From Paenibacillus mesophilus (GTDB lineage: Bacteria; Bacillota; Bacilli; Paenibacillales; NBRC-103111), in contig NZ_VCRA01000002.1 in the NCBI RefSeq assembly GCF_005938385.1, positions 248,001-312,000 on the forward strand: 64,000 nt of DNA, read 5' to 3'. The position numbers and the translations under genes are program-made. This document shows, piece after piece, positions 53,067 to 60,604 of the stretch (position 1 is its first letter; each line of letters opens with the position of its first letter). The notes beneath the pieces were generated by a model that did not search any database, had not been told where the DNA came from, and saw only the letters and a list, made by a program, of their open reading frames with translations.

Positions 53067-53082
53067 ATAAAGCGCTTTCTTA
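53067..53082. promoter_or_regulatory. Candidate catabolite-repression (cre) site ahead of the symporter gene
   Basis: AAAGCGCTTTC at 53069-53079 equals the palindromic heart of the CcpA site TGAAAGCGCTTTCA, with the outer bases deviating. It lies about 30-45 bases before the symporter start codon on the minus strand, where bound CcpA would block transcription when glucose is present. Confidence 0.6.
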
Positions 53083-53128
53083 GCCGCGGAAAATGTCGTA
53101 GACTGATCATATATTCGCTCCTACGGGA

Positions 53129-53144
53129 TTCTACTGAATTCTAC
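53129..53144. promoter_or_regulatory. Direct-repeat operator candidate in the divergent region
   Basis: TTCTAC, four bases, TTCTAC. B. subtilis GlnL binds paired hexamers with the same four-base spacing (TTTTGT-N4-TTTTGT). A second pair of direct repeats, ACAAGTTG, lies at 53142-53149 and 53165-53172. The site sits between the symporter operon and the GlnK/GlnL-like genes. Confidence 0.45.
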
Positions 53145-53280
53145 AAGTTGGTTTAAAAAATATTTACAAGTTGATGGAGCAATGGCGCATAAGGAGCGGG
53201 TATAGTAGAATAATTGCGTTCGTGACGAAAAAGCTACGCTGGCATGCCCGGTACGTGAAGTCAAGTGGGAGGGAATTTCT

Positions 53281-54561
53281 TTGAAGCACGGAATTGCCGC
53301 TTTGGTATTGTTGGCCATAGCCGTACCGCTCGCCGGCGAATTCAAGTTTTTTCCTTTCCGCAACGAATATCGCGTCAGCCTAGCTCCGCCGGTGCTGTTT
53401 TTCTTTCTGCTATGGATGCGCCGCATTCCCCCGATCGTCTCGGGTTTGACGGCCGGCGTCTCGGTCGCGTTGTTCCGAAGCGTATTGGACCTGGCTTACG
53501 GCGATGCTGCCGGATTCGGCGCGGCATTCGGACAGCATTATCCGGCCTTTTTCTATTATGTCGCTTACGCGATGTTGTTTCAGCTGACCGGAATAAACCG
53601 GCTGCATCACCGTCCGCTATTGGTCGGCCTCTTGGGCATCGTCGTAGAGCTCGGTGCGGGGGTGACGGAGCTTGTATTCCGTGTGCCGGGGGCGGAGAGG
53701 ACGTTGTCGGTATCGAGTGTAAACGAGGTTTTGCTGATCGCCGTTTTCCGCAGCTTCTTCGTGCTCGGGTTCTTCAATCTGCTCAAGCTCCGGGAAGTGC
53801 AGCTTACGGAACGTCAGCGGCGCATGCAGGTGGAGCATATGATGATGCTGACCTCGAATTTGTACGTGGAAGCGGTCCAGCTGCAGAAAACGATGGCGAA
53901 TGCGGAGGCGATTACCCGTGACTGTTACATCCTGTATCAGGAGTATAAGGAACGACCGGAAGCGTGCGACAGCGACAAAATGGCGGCGGCCGTCCTAAAG
54001 CTCGCCGGACAAATCCACGAGATCAAAAAAGATAACCAGCGTATTTATGCCGGTTTGTCGCATATCATTTCCGGCGAAAGCGTAACCGATTATATGAATG
54101 CCAAGGAGATCGGCGAGCTGATCGTGAAGGCGAACCGCAAATACGCCGGCATGCTGGACAAGCGGATCGATATCCGTCTGCATATCGAAGGCGACCATCC
54201 GCCGTATCATATTTACACGGTGCTCTCTTTACTGAACAATCTGGTTGCCAACGCGGTGGAGGCGATCGCAGACATTGGCGAAATATCGATCGCCATGGAA
54301 AGAAAGGACGATTTCGTCGAGTTTCGGGTGACGGATAACGGACCGGGTGTAGCCGCTTCGCGGATGAAGGTCATTTTCCAGCCCGGCTTCACTACCAAAT
54401 TCGACAGCTTCGGCAAGCCTTCGACGGGCATCGGGCTTCCTTATGTGAAGCAAACGGTGGAGAGCCTGAACGGAACGATCCGGATCCGGAATCGGGAAGC
54501 CGGAACGGGATGCACGTTCGAGCTGCTGCTGCCGGTTGAGCAAATCGCAGATAAAGGATGA
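53281..54561 (+). CDS. Sensor histidine kinase, GlnK (YcbA)-like
   Basis: A 426-residue membrane sensor kinase. The first 170 residues hold five or six hydrophobic helices; a coiled coil follows (REVQLTERQRRMQVEHMM). The phosphoacceptor region is AGQIHEIKKDNQRIYAGLSH near residue 240, the form seen in B. subtilis GlnK. The ATPase domain has LLNNLVANAVEAIAD (N box) near 318, DNGPGVA and STGIGLPYVKQT. The start is TTG 53281, eight bases after GGGAGGG. The response regulator follows by six bases. Its ligand is likely an amino or dicarboxylic acid moved by the divergent symporter; that is inference. Confidence 0.88.
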   Translation: MKHGIAALVLLAIAVPLAGEFKFFPFRNEYRVSLAPPVLFFFLLWMRRIPPIVSGLTAGVSVALFRSVLDLAYGDAAGFGAAFGQHYPAFFYYVAYAMLFQLTGINRLHHRPLLVGLLGIVVELGAGVTELVFRVPGAERTLSVSSVNEVLLIAVFRSFFVLGFFNLLKLREVQLTERQRRMQVEHMMMLTSNLYVEAVQLQKTMANAEAITRDCYILYQEYKERPEACDSDKMAAAVLKLAGQIHEIKKDNQRIYAGLSHIISGESVTDYMNAKEIGELIVKANRKYAGMLDKRIDIRLHIEGDHPPYHIYTVLSLLNNLVANAVEAIADIGEISIAMERKDDFVEFRVTDNGPGVAASRMKVIFQPGFTTKFDSFGKPSTGIGLPYVKQTVESLNGTIRIRNREAGTGCTFELLLPVEQIADKG

Positions 54562-54567
54562 AGGAAC

Positions 54568-55497
54568 ATGCGTTTTTTTATTGTGGATGACGATGAAGCG
54601 GTTCGGTCGATGCTCGCCTATTTGATCGAGGAGGAAGAACTTGGCAGCGTAGTTGGCGAGGCCGAGGACGGCTTCGGAGTCGATGCGGGAATGCTTGCCA
54701 TGAAGGCGGTGGACGTGCTGCTGATCGACCTGCTGATGCCGATCCGGGACGGAATCGAGACGGTTCGTTCGCTGAAAGGCGGGTTCGGCGGGAAAATCAT
54801 TATGATCTCCCAGGTGGAGTCGAAGGAAATGATCGGCGCGGCATACGAGATGGGAATCGAATATTACATCACGAAACCGATCAATCGGCTTGAGGTTATA
54901 TCGATCTTCCGCAAGGTGTCGGAGAAACGGAAGCTGGAGCTCTCGATACGGGAAATCGAACGGTCGCTCAGCGGACTGGGCATATCGCGTTCCGAACGGC
55001 CGCCGGAGCAGACCCGATCGGCGAGAAGCATCGCGGGCCCGGGCAACGTACTGTTGTCCGAGCTCGGCATGATCGGCGAAGCGGGCTGCAAGGATTTGCT
55101 CGGGATGCTTGAAGCGCTGGAGGGTATGGAACAAACGACTGCGGCGGATTGGCGCTTCCCTCCGCTTCAGGAGCTGTTCGCCCAAACGGCCGCGAGCAAG
55201 CTCGGACCGGACGCCGGGCCGGATGCACTGCGCAAGGAAATCAAAGCGGCCGAACAGCGGGTGCGGCGGTCGGTCGGACAAGCGCTGAACCATCTCGCCT
55301 CGCTCGGACTTACCGATTATGCGAACCCGAAATTCGAAAATTACGCTTCTAAGTTTTTCGAGTTCTCGGAAGTGCGCAAAAAAATGCGGGAGCTCGAAAC
55401 AGGCACCGGCTCCGACAATAGCGGCGTTCGATTGAATGTGAAAAAATTCGTGCAGGTGCTTTATTTGGAAGCGAAGCAGATGCTGGGTCCGCAGTAA
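54568..55497 (+). CDS. Response regulator, GlnL (YcbB)-like
   Basis: A 309-residue response regulator. The receiver domain (1-120) has the acidic pair in FIVDDDEA, the phospho-aspartate in VDVLLIDLLMPIRDG near residue 54 and the lysine of YYITKPIN near 105. The rest is the YcbB-type output domain found in B. subtilis GlnL, with LNHLASLGLTDYANPKFENY near 255 as a DNA-binding segment. In B. subtilis GlnL controls glutaminase and a glutamine transporter; here the likely target is the divergent symporter-malic enzyme unit. Confidence 0.88.
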   Translation: MRFFIVDDDEAVRSMLAYLIEEEELGSVVGEAEDGFGVDAGMLAMKAVDVLLIDLLMPIRDGIETVRSLKGGFGGKIIMISQVESKEMIGAAYEMGIEYYITKPINRLEVISIFRKVSEKRKLELSIREIERSLSGLGISRSERPPEQTRSARSIAGPGNVLLSELGMIGEAGCKDLLGMLEALEGMEQTTAADWRFPPLQELFAQTAASKLGPDAGPDALRKEIKAAEQRVRRSVGQALNHLASLGLTDYANPKFENYASKFFEFSEVRKKMRELETGTGSDNSGVRLNVKKFVQVLYLEAKQMLGPQ

Positions 55498-55525
55498 AGC
55501 ATTGCGGGCCGAATGGGTTCCGCAC

Positions 55526-55721
55526 TTGTTGAGAAAGTCAAAAAGAGAATGGAACGTCTAAAAGAGGTTGGGGAGATGTGCGGAAAGCGAAGCGGTTGAC
55601 TTTAAAATCGAGTTGTATCCGCTGCGAGTATATGAAAACAACTCGATTTTAACGGATGTGGAGCGCATTCCCCAACCTCTTGCCTTTCAGCGCTACCTCT
55701 TTTTGCGCACTTTCTCAACAA
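55526..55721. mobile_element. 196-bp MITE-like element with 13-bp perfect terminal inverted repeats
   Basis: TTGTTGAGAAAGT at 55526-55538 is the exact complement of 55709-55721. Inside, further arm pairs lie in order: CAAAAAGAG/CTCTTTTTG, AAGAGGTTGGGGA/TCCCCAACCTCTT and AAAATCGAGTTGT/ACAACTCGATTTT, so the element folds into one long hairpin with small bulges. There is no transposase frame. Structure and length are those of a non-autonomous miniature element; I saw no clear target duplication. Confidence 0.75.
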
Positions 55722-55725
55722 CCTC

Positions 55726-55743
55726 AGGACCCGAAAGGGTCCC
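55726..55743 (+). terminator. GAAA-tetraloop hairpin next to the MITE-like element
   Basis: GGACCC, GAAA, GGGTCC with adjacent bases; only a few T bases follow, so termination may be weak. Confidence 0.5.
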
Positions 55744-55815
55744 TTATCGTTTTGTCAATGTGGTATAATGGAATGACATTTATCGGACGGCAAAGCCGGA
55801 CGAGGAGGAGGCGTC

Positions 55816-56346
55816 ATGAATCCGATTCCCGATCATCTCGATTACGGCTTGGCCGTCTTGTTTATCGGCTATAACCCGAGCGTGCGTTCCGGCGAGACCG
55901 GCCACCATTACGCCAATCCGAGCAACCGGTTCTGGAAAATCATTCACGAAGCGGGACTCACTTCGCGGAAATATAAACCCGAGGAAGACGGCGATTTGCT
56001 GAAGCTCGGTTACGGCTTCACCAATATCGTCTCCCGACCGACCAAGATGGCTGCGGAAATTACGAAGGAAGAATACAAGTCAGGCCGTTTGCGGTTAATG
56101 GACACGATCGCGACCTATCGTCCGAAGGTCGCCTGCTTCGTCGGCAAAGGCGTATACGAGCAATACAGCGGAAGAAGCGGCATCGACTGGGGCGAGCAGC
56201 CGGACCCGGTCGTTCCGGGAGTCGTGGAATTCGTCGCACCTTCCTCGAGCGGGCTTGTCCGGATGCCGACCGGAGAGATAACGGAAATATTCCGGCGTTT
56301 GACGAAATATACGACAGATCAATTACGAAAGAGTGAGCTAGGATGA
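55816..56346 (+). CDS. mug: Mismatch-specific (G:T/U) DNA glycosylase, Mug family
   Basis: Removes uracil or thymine from mismatches with guanine. The 176-residue protein matches the family in its first motif VLFIGYNPSVRSGETGHHYA with the catalytic asparagine in GYNP near residue 18, followed by NPSNRFWKIIHEAG. The second conserved loop lies near residue 140 (PSSSGLVRM in place of the usual PSPSG form). ATG 55816 follows AGGAGGAGG. It overlaps the phosphoesterase gene by four bases. Confidence 0.9.
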   Translation: MNPIPDHLDYGLAVLFIGYNPSVRSGETGHHYANPSNRFWKIIHEAGLTSRKYKPEEDGDLLKLGYGFTNIVSRPTKMAAEITKEEYKSGRLRLMDTIATYRPKVACFVGKGVYEQYSGRSGIDWGEQPDPVVPGVVEFVAPSSSGLVRMPTGEITEIFRRLTKYTTDQLRKSELG

Positions 56347-56843
56347 TCATCGGAGTCGTATCGGATACTCACCTGTCGACACGGGCGCGCAAGCTGCCAT
56401 CCGTTCTTATGGAAGGACTTCGCCATGCCGACGTCATTATTCATGCCGGAGACTGGTTTACGACCGACGTTTACGAGGAATTGTCGGCATTGGCGCCTGT
56501 TGTCGGTGTAGCCGGCAATGGCGACGGCGACGACATCATCAACCGTTTCGGCATGAAGCGGACGGTCGAATACGAGGGAGTTCGAATCGGAATCGTGCAT
56601 GGACACGAAGGTCCGGACAGGTCGACACCGGAAAGGGCCCGGCTCGCTTTCCGCGACGATCCGCAGGACCTGATTGTATTCGGCCATTCGCATATTCCGC
56701 TGCTGGAGAAAATCGGCGATACCGTACTGTTCAATCCGGGCTCGCCTACGGACAAAAGACGACAGCTGAAATATTCGTTCGGCATTGTCACGGCAAGGAA
56801 CGGGACGTTTGAAGCCGAGCACCGCTATTATGATTGGTCATAA
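56343..56843 (+). CDS. Metallophosphoesterase, YfcE/MJ0936 type
   Basis: A 166-residue single-domain calcineurin-like phosphoesterase. The metal ligands are in order: VVSDTHL at residue 5, IHAGDWF near 33, GNGDGDD near 58, VHGHEGP near 82 and FGHSHIP near 112. Such enzymes cleave phosphodiesters (bis-p-nitrophenyl phosphate, 2',3'-cAMP in some). It starts within the glycosylase stop codon, so the two are coupled. The phosphatase gene follows in the same direction after 27 bases. Confidence 0.91.
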   Translation: MIIGVVSDTHLSTRARKLPSVLMEGLRHADVIIHAGDWFTTDVYEELSALAPVVGVAGNGDGDDIINRFGMKRTVEYEGVRIGIVHGHEGPDRSTPERARLAFRDDPQDLIVFGHSHIPLLEKIGDTVLFNPGSPTDKRRQLKYSFGIVTARNGTFEAEHRYYDWS

Positions 56844-56870
56844 TGCACAGCATGGGAGGGGCACATTCAG

Positions 56871-57683
56871 ATGCATATTCAGCACTATTCGAAACCGAGC
56901 CCACAGAAGCGGGAAGGGGAAGACGCCCTTCTGCTTAACCCGGTACGGAATATTTACGGCGTCTTAGACGGTGTTACCCCTATTGCAGATTATAGGGACA
57001 GCAACGGTCATAACGGCGCTTATTTGGCTTCCAACACATTGAAAGCGTATTTGGAGCGAATAGACGGTAACGCCGGGAGCCTCGTGGAAGAAATAGCCGC
57101 GGCAAACGCCGAGCTGCGGCAAGCGATGCTCCGTAACGGTATCGATACCGGGATCAAGCACGAGCTATGGGCTTCCTGCATAGCGGCGGTCCATGTGACT
57201 CCGGACGGCATCCGCTTCGCACAATTGGGCGATTGCATGGCTGTGGCGCGTTATATGGACGGACGCGTGGTCGTCTTGACGCAGAATCGGGTAAAAGGAG
57301 TCAGCGCGAGAGCAAAAGCGAAGAGGGAGCGGGACCGGAAAAACGGAGTGAGCGTCCCGGAGGAAAGCACGTTTGCGGAGCTGTTTCCCGTCATGGTGTA
57401 CAACCGGACGTTCATGGCGAATACGCCGGAAGGATATGGCGTCGCCAACGGTACGGAAGAAGCCGTCGGGCATATTCAATCCGGGCTTGTACCGACGGAA
57501 GGATTGACTCATGTGCTGCTGGTTTCGGACGGGATGTTCCATCCGGACCTTCCGCTGGAAACGACGATGGAGCTCATCCTGCAGGAAGGCTTCGAGCGTT
57601 ACGTGGAACGGGTGGAACAAGCCGAGCGGGACAAATCGATGGCCCCCGATGACCGTTCGGCCGTACTGCTGAGTTGGAAGTAA
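56871..57683 (+). CDS. PP2C-like serine/threonine phosphatase
   Basis: A 270-residue PP2C-fold protein with the four metal-ligand regions: GEDALLL near residue 16 (in place of the usual ED motif), YGVLDGVTPI near 29, RFAQLGDCMAVAR near 118, LLVSDGMFHP near 217 and APDDRSAVLL near 258. The acidic residues are conserved, so it is probably active. No signal or membrane helix. ATG 56871 follows GGGAGGGG. The target is unknown; the genes around it point to a mixed housekeeping group. Confidence 0.85.
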   Translation: MHIQHYSKPSPQKREGEDALLLNPVRNIYGVLDGVTPIADYRDSNGHNGAYLASNTLKAYLERIDGNAGSLVEEIAAANAELRQAMLRNGIDTGIKHELWASCIAAVHVTPDGIRFAQLGDCMAVARYMDGRVVVLTQNRVKGVSARAKAKRERDRKNGVSVPEESTFAELFPVMVYNRTFMANTPEGYGVANGTEEAVGHIQSGLVPTEGLTHVLLVSDGMFHPDLPLETTMELILQEGFERYVERVEQAERDKSMAPDDRSAVLLSWK

Positions 57684-57744
57684 CGGACTGCACAAATCGC
57701 CGTCGAAATGGCAGAGGAGGTCGATCGACATCAACCCGGATTTC

Positions 57745-58128
57745 ATGAAACTGAAGCCGCTGGAAGGCGAACTGAAGCTGTCGCATAAGAAAATGAATTT
57801 CGGCATTACCGTTTCGACGAAGGAATTGGTGCTGCACAAGCCGCACGTCAACTATTATTTGAATTTGGAGGACATCGTGAGCATAACCCCTTTCGAGTCG
57901 AAAGGGGCTACGCAGGTCCGGTTCGTGAACAAGCACAATACGCAGCAGGAAATCGTCCATGCCGATGACGGGACACCGCATTACAACGTATACGTCAAGC
58001 AAGCAACGATCCATAACCGCAGCGGGTTGTTCACGCTTGGTACGATGCGCTTCGTCATCCCGATCCATCACGAGCTGATGAAAGCGATCGGTCAGTTCGG
58101 AAGATGGGATGTCGTGCTGGATATGTAG
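57745..58128 (+). CDS. Hypothetical protein, about 127 residues
   Basis: I do not recognise the family. The product is a soluble beta-rich protein of 127 residues (MKLKPLEGELKLSHKK; VSITPFESKGATQVRF) with no signal peptide or membrane helix, perhaps of the PH-like or YolD-like beta fold, but that is only a guess. The start is doubtful: AGAGGAGG at 57713-57720 lies nine bases before an in-frame ATC (57730) but 24 bases before the first ATG (57745). It follows the phosphatase gene by 61 bases and converges with the reductase gene. Confidence 0.6.
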   Translation: MKLKPLEGELKLSHKKMNFGITVSTKELVLHKPHVNYYLNLEDIVSITPFESKGATQVRFVNKHNTQQEIVHADDGTPHYNVYVKQATIHNRSGLFTLGTMRFVIPIHHELMKAIGQFGRWDVVLDM

Positions 58129-58144
58129 TTCGCGCCGGAGATGC

Positions 58145-59149
58145 TTAGGCGTCCAACTCGAGAACGCGCTGCCACATCGCCTCGTCCACGGGAATGCCCT
58201 CGCGCAGGTTGCGTTCGCGCACGCGAACCGTCTCTTCGCCCGGGTATCGCGCTTTTCCGCCTTTCTCGTCCGGGGCGGCCGCATGCAGGTCGTCGATGAT
58301 CTCGCGTATTTTGCCATTGATCGCATCGGAATCGGGCAAGCGGCTGGCGTCGATGACGAGGAATACCTGGGATAAATTCCGTTCGGTTCCGAGCTTGCCC
58401 ATATCCATCGAGCTGTTGCCGCCGGACAGCATCGTGACGATCAGATCGAGCATAAACGATAAGCCGGAGCCTTTCCAGAATCCGATCGGCATCGCTCTTC
58501 TCGACTCCACGATCGCCGCGGCGTCACGCGTCGCATTGCCGTCTCGGTCGAATCCGCCGTCGACGGGGAGCGGCTCGCCGCTTTGCGCGTGGATGCCCAT
58601 TTTCCCGTACGAGAACTGCGACATGGCGATGTCGAGCACGACCGGTCCTTCCGGACGGGGGACGGCGAAGACAATCGGATTGTTGCCGAGCTTGTTGTCC
58701 TTCGAGCCCCATGGCGGCATATTCGGAATCGTATTCGTCCAGCAAATGCCGATGCAGCCGGATTCCGCCGCTTGCCAGCCGTAGCTGCCCGCACGCATCC
58801 AATGGTTCGTATCGCGGATCGCCACGCAGCCGATGCCGTGCTGCTTCGCCAATTCGATCGCGCGGTTCATCGAGAAATGCGCATTCAGATTGCCGGGCCC
58901 CGACCGGCCGTCCCAACGCTCCAGCACCCCCAGAGATTCGACGAGCACCGGTTCGGCATCGGCGCGGACGTAGCCTTTGCGGATATAATCGATAAATAGA
59001 GGAAAGCGGTTCAGGCCGTGCGAGTAAACGCCGTCGCGGCTCGATTCGGCGAACAGACGCGAGCAAAGCTCGGCCCGCTCCGGGGTAAAGCCTTCTTTCT
59101 CCAGGACGGATCGGAAACGCCCGACCATTTGTTCAAACGGAATTCGCAA
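58145..59149 (-). CDS. dlgD: 2,3-diketo-L-gulonate reductase (YiaK/DlgD-type, Ldh2 family)
   Basis: NAD(P)H-dependent reductase of the malate/L-lactate dehydrogenase-2 family. The 334-residue protein follows E. coli YiaK closely in several blocks: RDGVYSHGLNRFPLFIDYI near residue 38, ERWDGRSGPGNLNA near 77, ANHWMR-type residues (TNHWMRAGSYGWQAAE) near 113, GICWTNTIPNMPPWGSKDNK near 134 and LPVDGGFDRDGN near 190. This points to reduction of 2,3-diketo-L-gulonate in sugar-acid breakdown. It is divergent from an SDR gene with a GTATACCAA site between, and no uptake genes are near. Confidence 0.86.
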   Translation of the reverse strand: MRIPFEQMVGRFRSVLEKEGFTPERAELCSRLFAESSRDGVYSHGLNRFPLFIDYIRKGYVRADAEPVLVESLGVLERWDGRSGPGNLNAHFSMNRAIELAKQHGIGCVAIRDTNHWMRAGSYGWQAAESGCIGICWTNTIPNMPPWGSKDNKLGNNPIVFAVPRPEGPVVLDIAMSQFSYGKMGIHAQSGEPLPVDGGFDRDGNATRDAAAIVESRRAMPIGFWKGSGLSFMLDLIVTMLSGGNSSMDMGKLGTERNLSQVFLVIDASRLPDSDAINGKIREIIDDLHAAAPDEKGGKARYPGEETVRVRERNLREGIPVDEAMWQRVLELDA

Positions 59150-59170
59150 GTAGAATCAGCTCCTTTGCTT

Positions 59171-59184
59171 ACCAGTATACCAAA
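59171..59184. promoter_or_regulatory. Candidate GntR-type operator between the divergent reductase and SDR genes
   Basis: ACCAGTATACCAA contains the half-site GTATACCAA of the TTGGTATACCAA operators known for hexuronate regulators (9 of 12 positions over the full palindrome). It lies in the 72-bp gap between the two start codons. Confidence 0.4.
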
Positions 59185-59221
59185 TATACATATTTTTCAC
59201 AGAGGAGAGGTCGGAAAACGA

Positions 59222-59971
59222 ATGGATTACTCGAATCGGGTCGTTATCGTAACCGGCGCCGGCAGCGGGATCGGGAAAGCGGTATCGCAAAATTATGCCG
59301 CCCGCGGCGCGCATGTAATCGTCGCCGACAGCAACGCGGAAGCGGGGGAAAGGCAAGCCGCTTCGATCCGGGCTGAGGGCGGATCAGCTATATTCGTACG
59401 GACGGATGTCCGCAAAGAAGCCGATATCGCGGCGCTAGTCGGCATTGCGAAGGAGACGTTCGGCACGATACATATCCTGATCAACAATGCAGGCGTTTCG
59501 CGCTGGAAGTCCGTTTACGAGCTAACCGCCGACGAATGGGACGACGTGCTTCATACGAATTTGCGAGGGATGTTTCTGTGCGCGAGGGAAGCCGCCAAGG
59601 TGATGCGGCATAATGCCGATGGCGGTGCCATTGTCAATATCGCTTCCACGAGGGCGATCATGTCCGAGCCGAATTCGGAAGCTTATGCCGCATCGAAGGG
59701 AGGCACCGTGGCGTTGACGCATGCCCTTGCCGTATCGCTCGGACCGGATCGGATCCGCGTGAACTGCATCAGTCCGGGCTGGATCGAGACCGGGAGCTAC
59801 GATTCGCTGCGGGAAGCCGATCATGCCCAGCATCCGGCAGGGCGGGTCGGGAAGCCGGACGACATCGCCAGAGCTTGCCGCTATTTGACAGACCCGGGCA
59901 ACGATTTCGTAACCGGGGCCCATCTGGTCATTGACGGCGGAATGACGCGGAAAATGATATACGAGGAATAG
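59222..59971 (+). CDS. Short-chain dehydrogenase/reductase (glucose-dehydrogenase-like)
   Basis: A 249-residue classical SDR: VVIVTGAGSGIGKAVSQNYA at residue 6, ILINNAGVSRWKS near 86, the serine in NIASTRAIM and the YAASKGGTVALT catalytic pair near 155, and a C-terminal VTGAHLVIDGGMT. The Asp-containing second strand end (VIVADSNAE) suggests NAD preference. ATG 59222 follows AGAGGAGAGG. Divergent from the reductase gene and followed by a GNAT gene, perhaps one sugar-acid unit. Substrate unknown. Confidence 0.86.
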   Translation: MDYSNRVVIVTGAGSGIGKAVSQNYAARGAHVIVADSNAEAGERQAASIRAEGGSAIFVRTDVRKEADIAALVGIAKETFGTIHILINNAGVSRWKSVYELTADEWDDVLHTNLRGMFLCAREAAKVMRHNADGGAIVNIASTRAIMSEPNSEAYAASKGGTVALTHALAVSLGPDRIRVNCISPGWIETGSYDSLREADHAQHPAGRVGKPDDIARACRYLTDPGNDFVTGAHLVIDGGMTRKMIYEE

Positions 59972-59986
59972 GGAGGGAATACCTAG

Positions 59987-60574
59987 ATGACTGATCAGAT
60001 AAACTCGGAGGAGCCGGGGTCCATCCCGCATTTCGGACTGACGATGGTAAGGCCGAACATGCTCGGCATTCCCGAGGCGGCTATGCCGGGAGGTTACTCC
60101 ATACGGACATTTAGGGACGGGGATGAGGAGCATTGGGCGCGGATCGAGCAGGCGGCCGGCGAATTCAAATCGGCGGAAGCGGCATTGCGGAGGTTTCGGG
60201 ACGAATTCGGCGGGTATACGGACGAGATGGAGCAGCGCTGCTTGTTCGTTACCGACGAACGGGATATTCCGATCGGGACGACAACGGCATGGTACGGCGA
60301 GCTGGACGGAAGCGTGATCGGCCGCATCCATTGGGTTGCAGTCGTGCCCGAACACCAGGGAAGAAAGCTGTCTAAGCCGCTGCTGTCGGCCGCGCTGCGG
60401 ACGATGGCCCGGTTCCATGACAAGGCGTATTTGACAACCCAGACTACAAGCTATAAGGCGGTCGGCATGTATTTGAATTACGGCTTCGAGCCGGTTATTC
60501 GGACGCCGGAGTGCGCTGACGGCTGGAAGCTCATGGAACGATTGCTCGGCAGAAGCATTGTTGCCGAACGGTAG
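59987..60574 (+). CDS. GNAT-family N-acetyltransferase
   Basis: A 195-residue acetyltransferase with the acetyl-CoA motif VAVVPEHQGRKLSKPLLSAA near residue 108 (motif A, R/QxxGxG/A-like) and MYLNYGFEPVIRTPE near 163 (motif B). The first 35 residues are an extension with MVRPNMLGIPEAAMPGG that could be a small extra domain. The substrate cannot be inferred. It begins 15 bases after the SDR stop with GGGAGGGA ahead, so it belongs to the same transcript. Confidence 0.84.
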   Translation: MTDQINSEEPGSIPHFGLTMVRPNMLGIPEAAMPGGYSIRTFRDGDEEHWARIEQAAGEFKSAEAALRRFRDEFGGYTDEMEQRCLFVTDERDIPIGTTTAWYGELDGSVIGRIHWVAVVPEHQGRKLSKPLLSAALRTMARFHDKAYLTTQTTSYKAVGMYLNYGFEPVIRTPECADGWKLMERLLGRSIVAER

Positions 60575-60604
60575 CATAAGATGAGAACGGGGGCGGGGCG
60601 GAGC

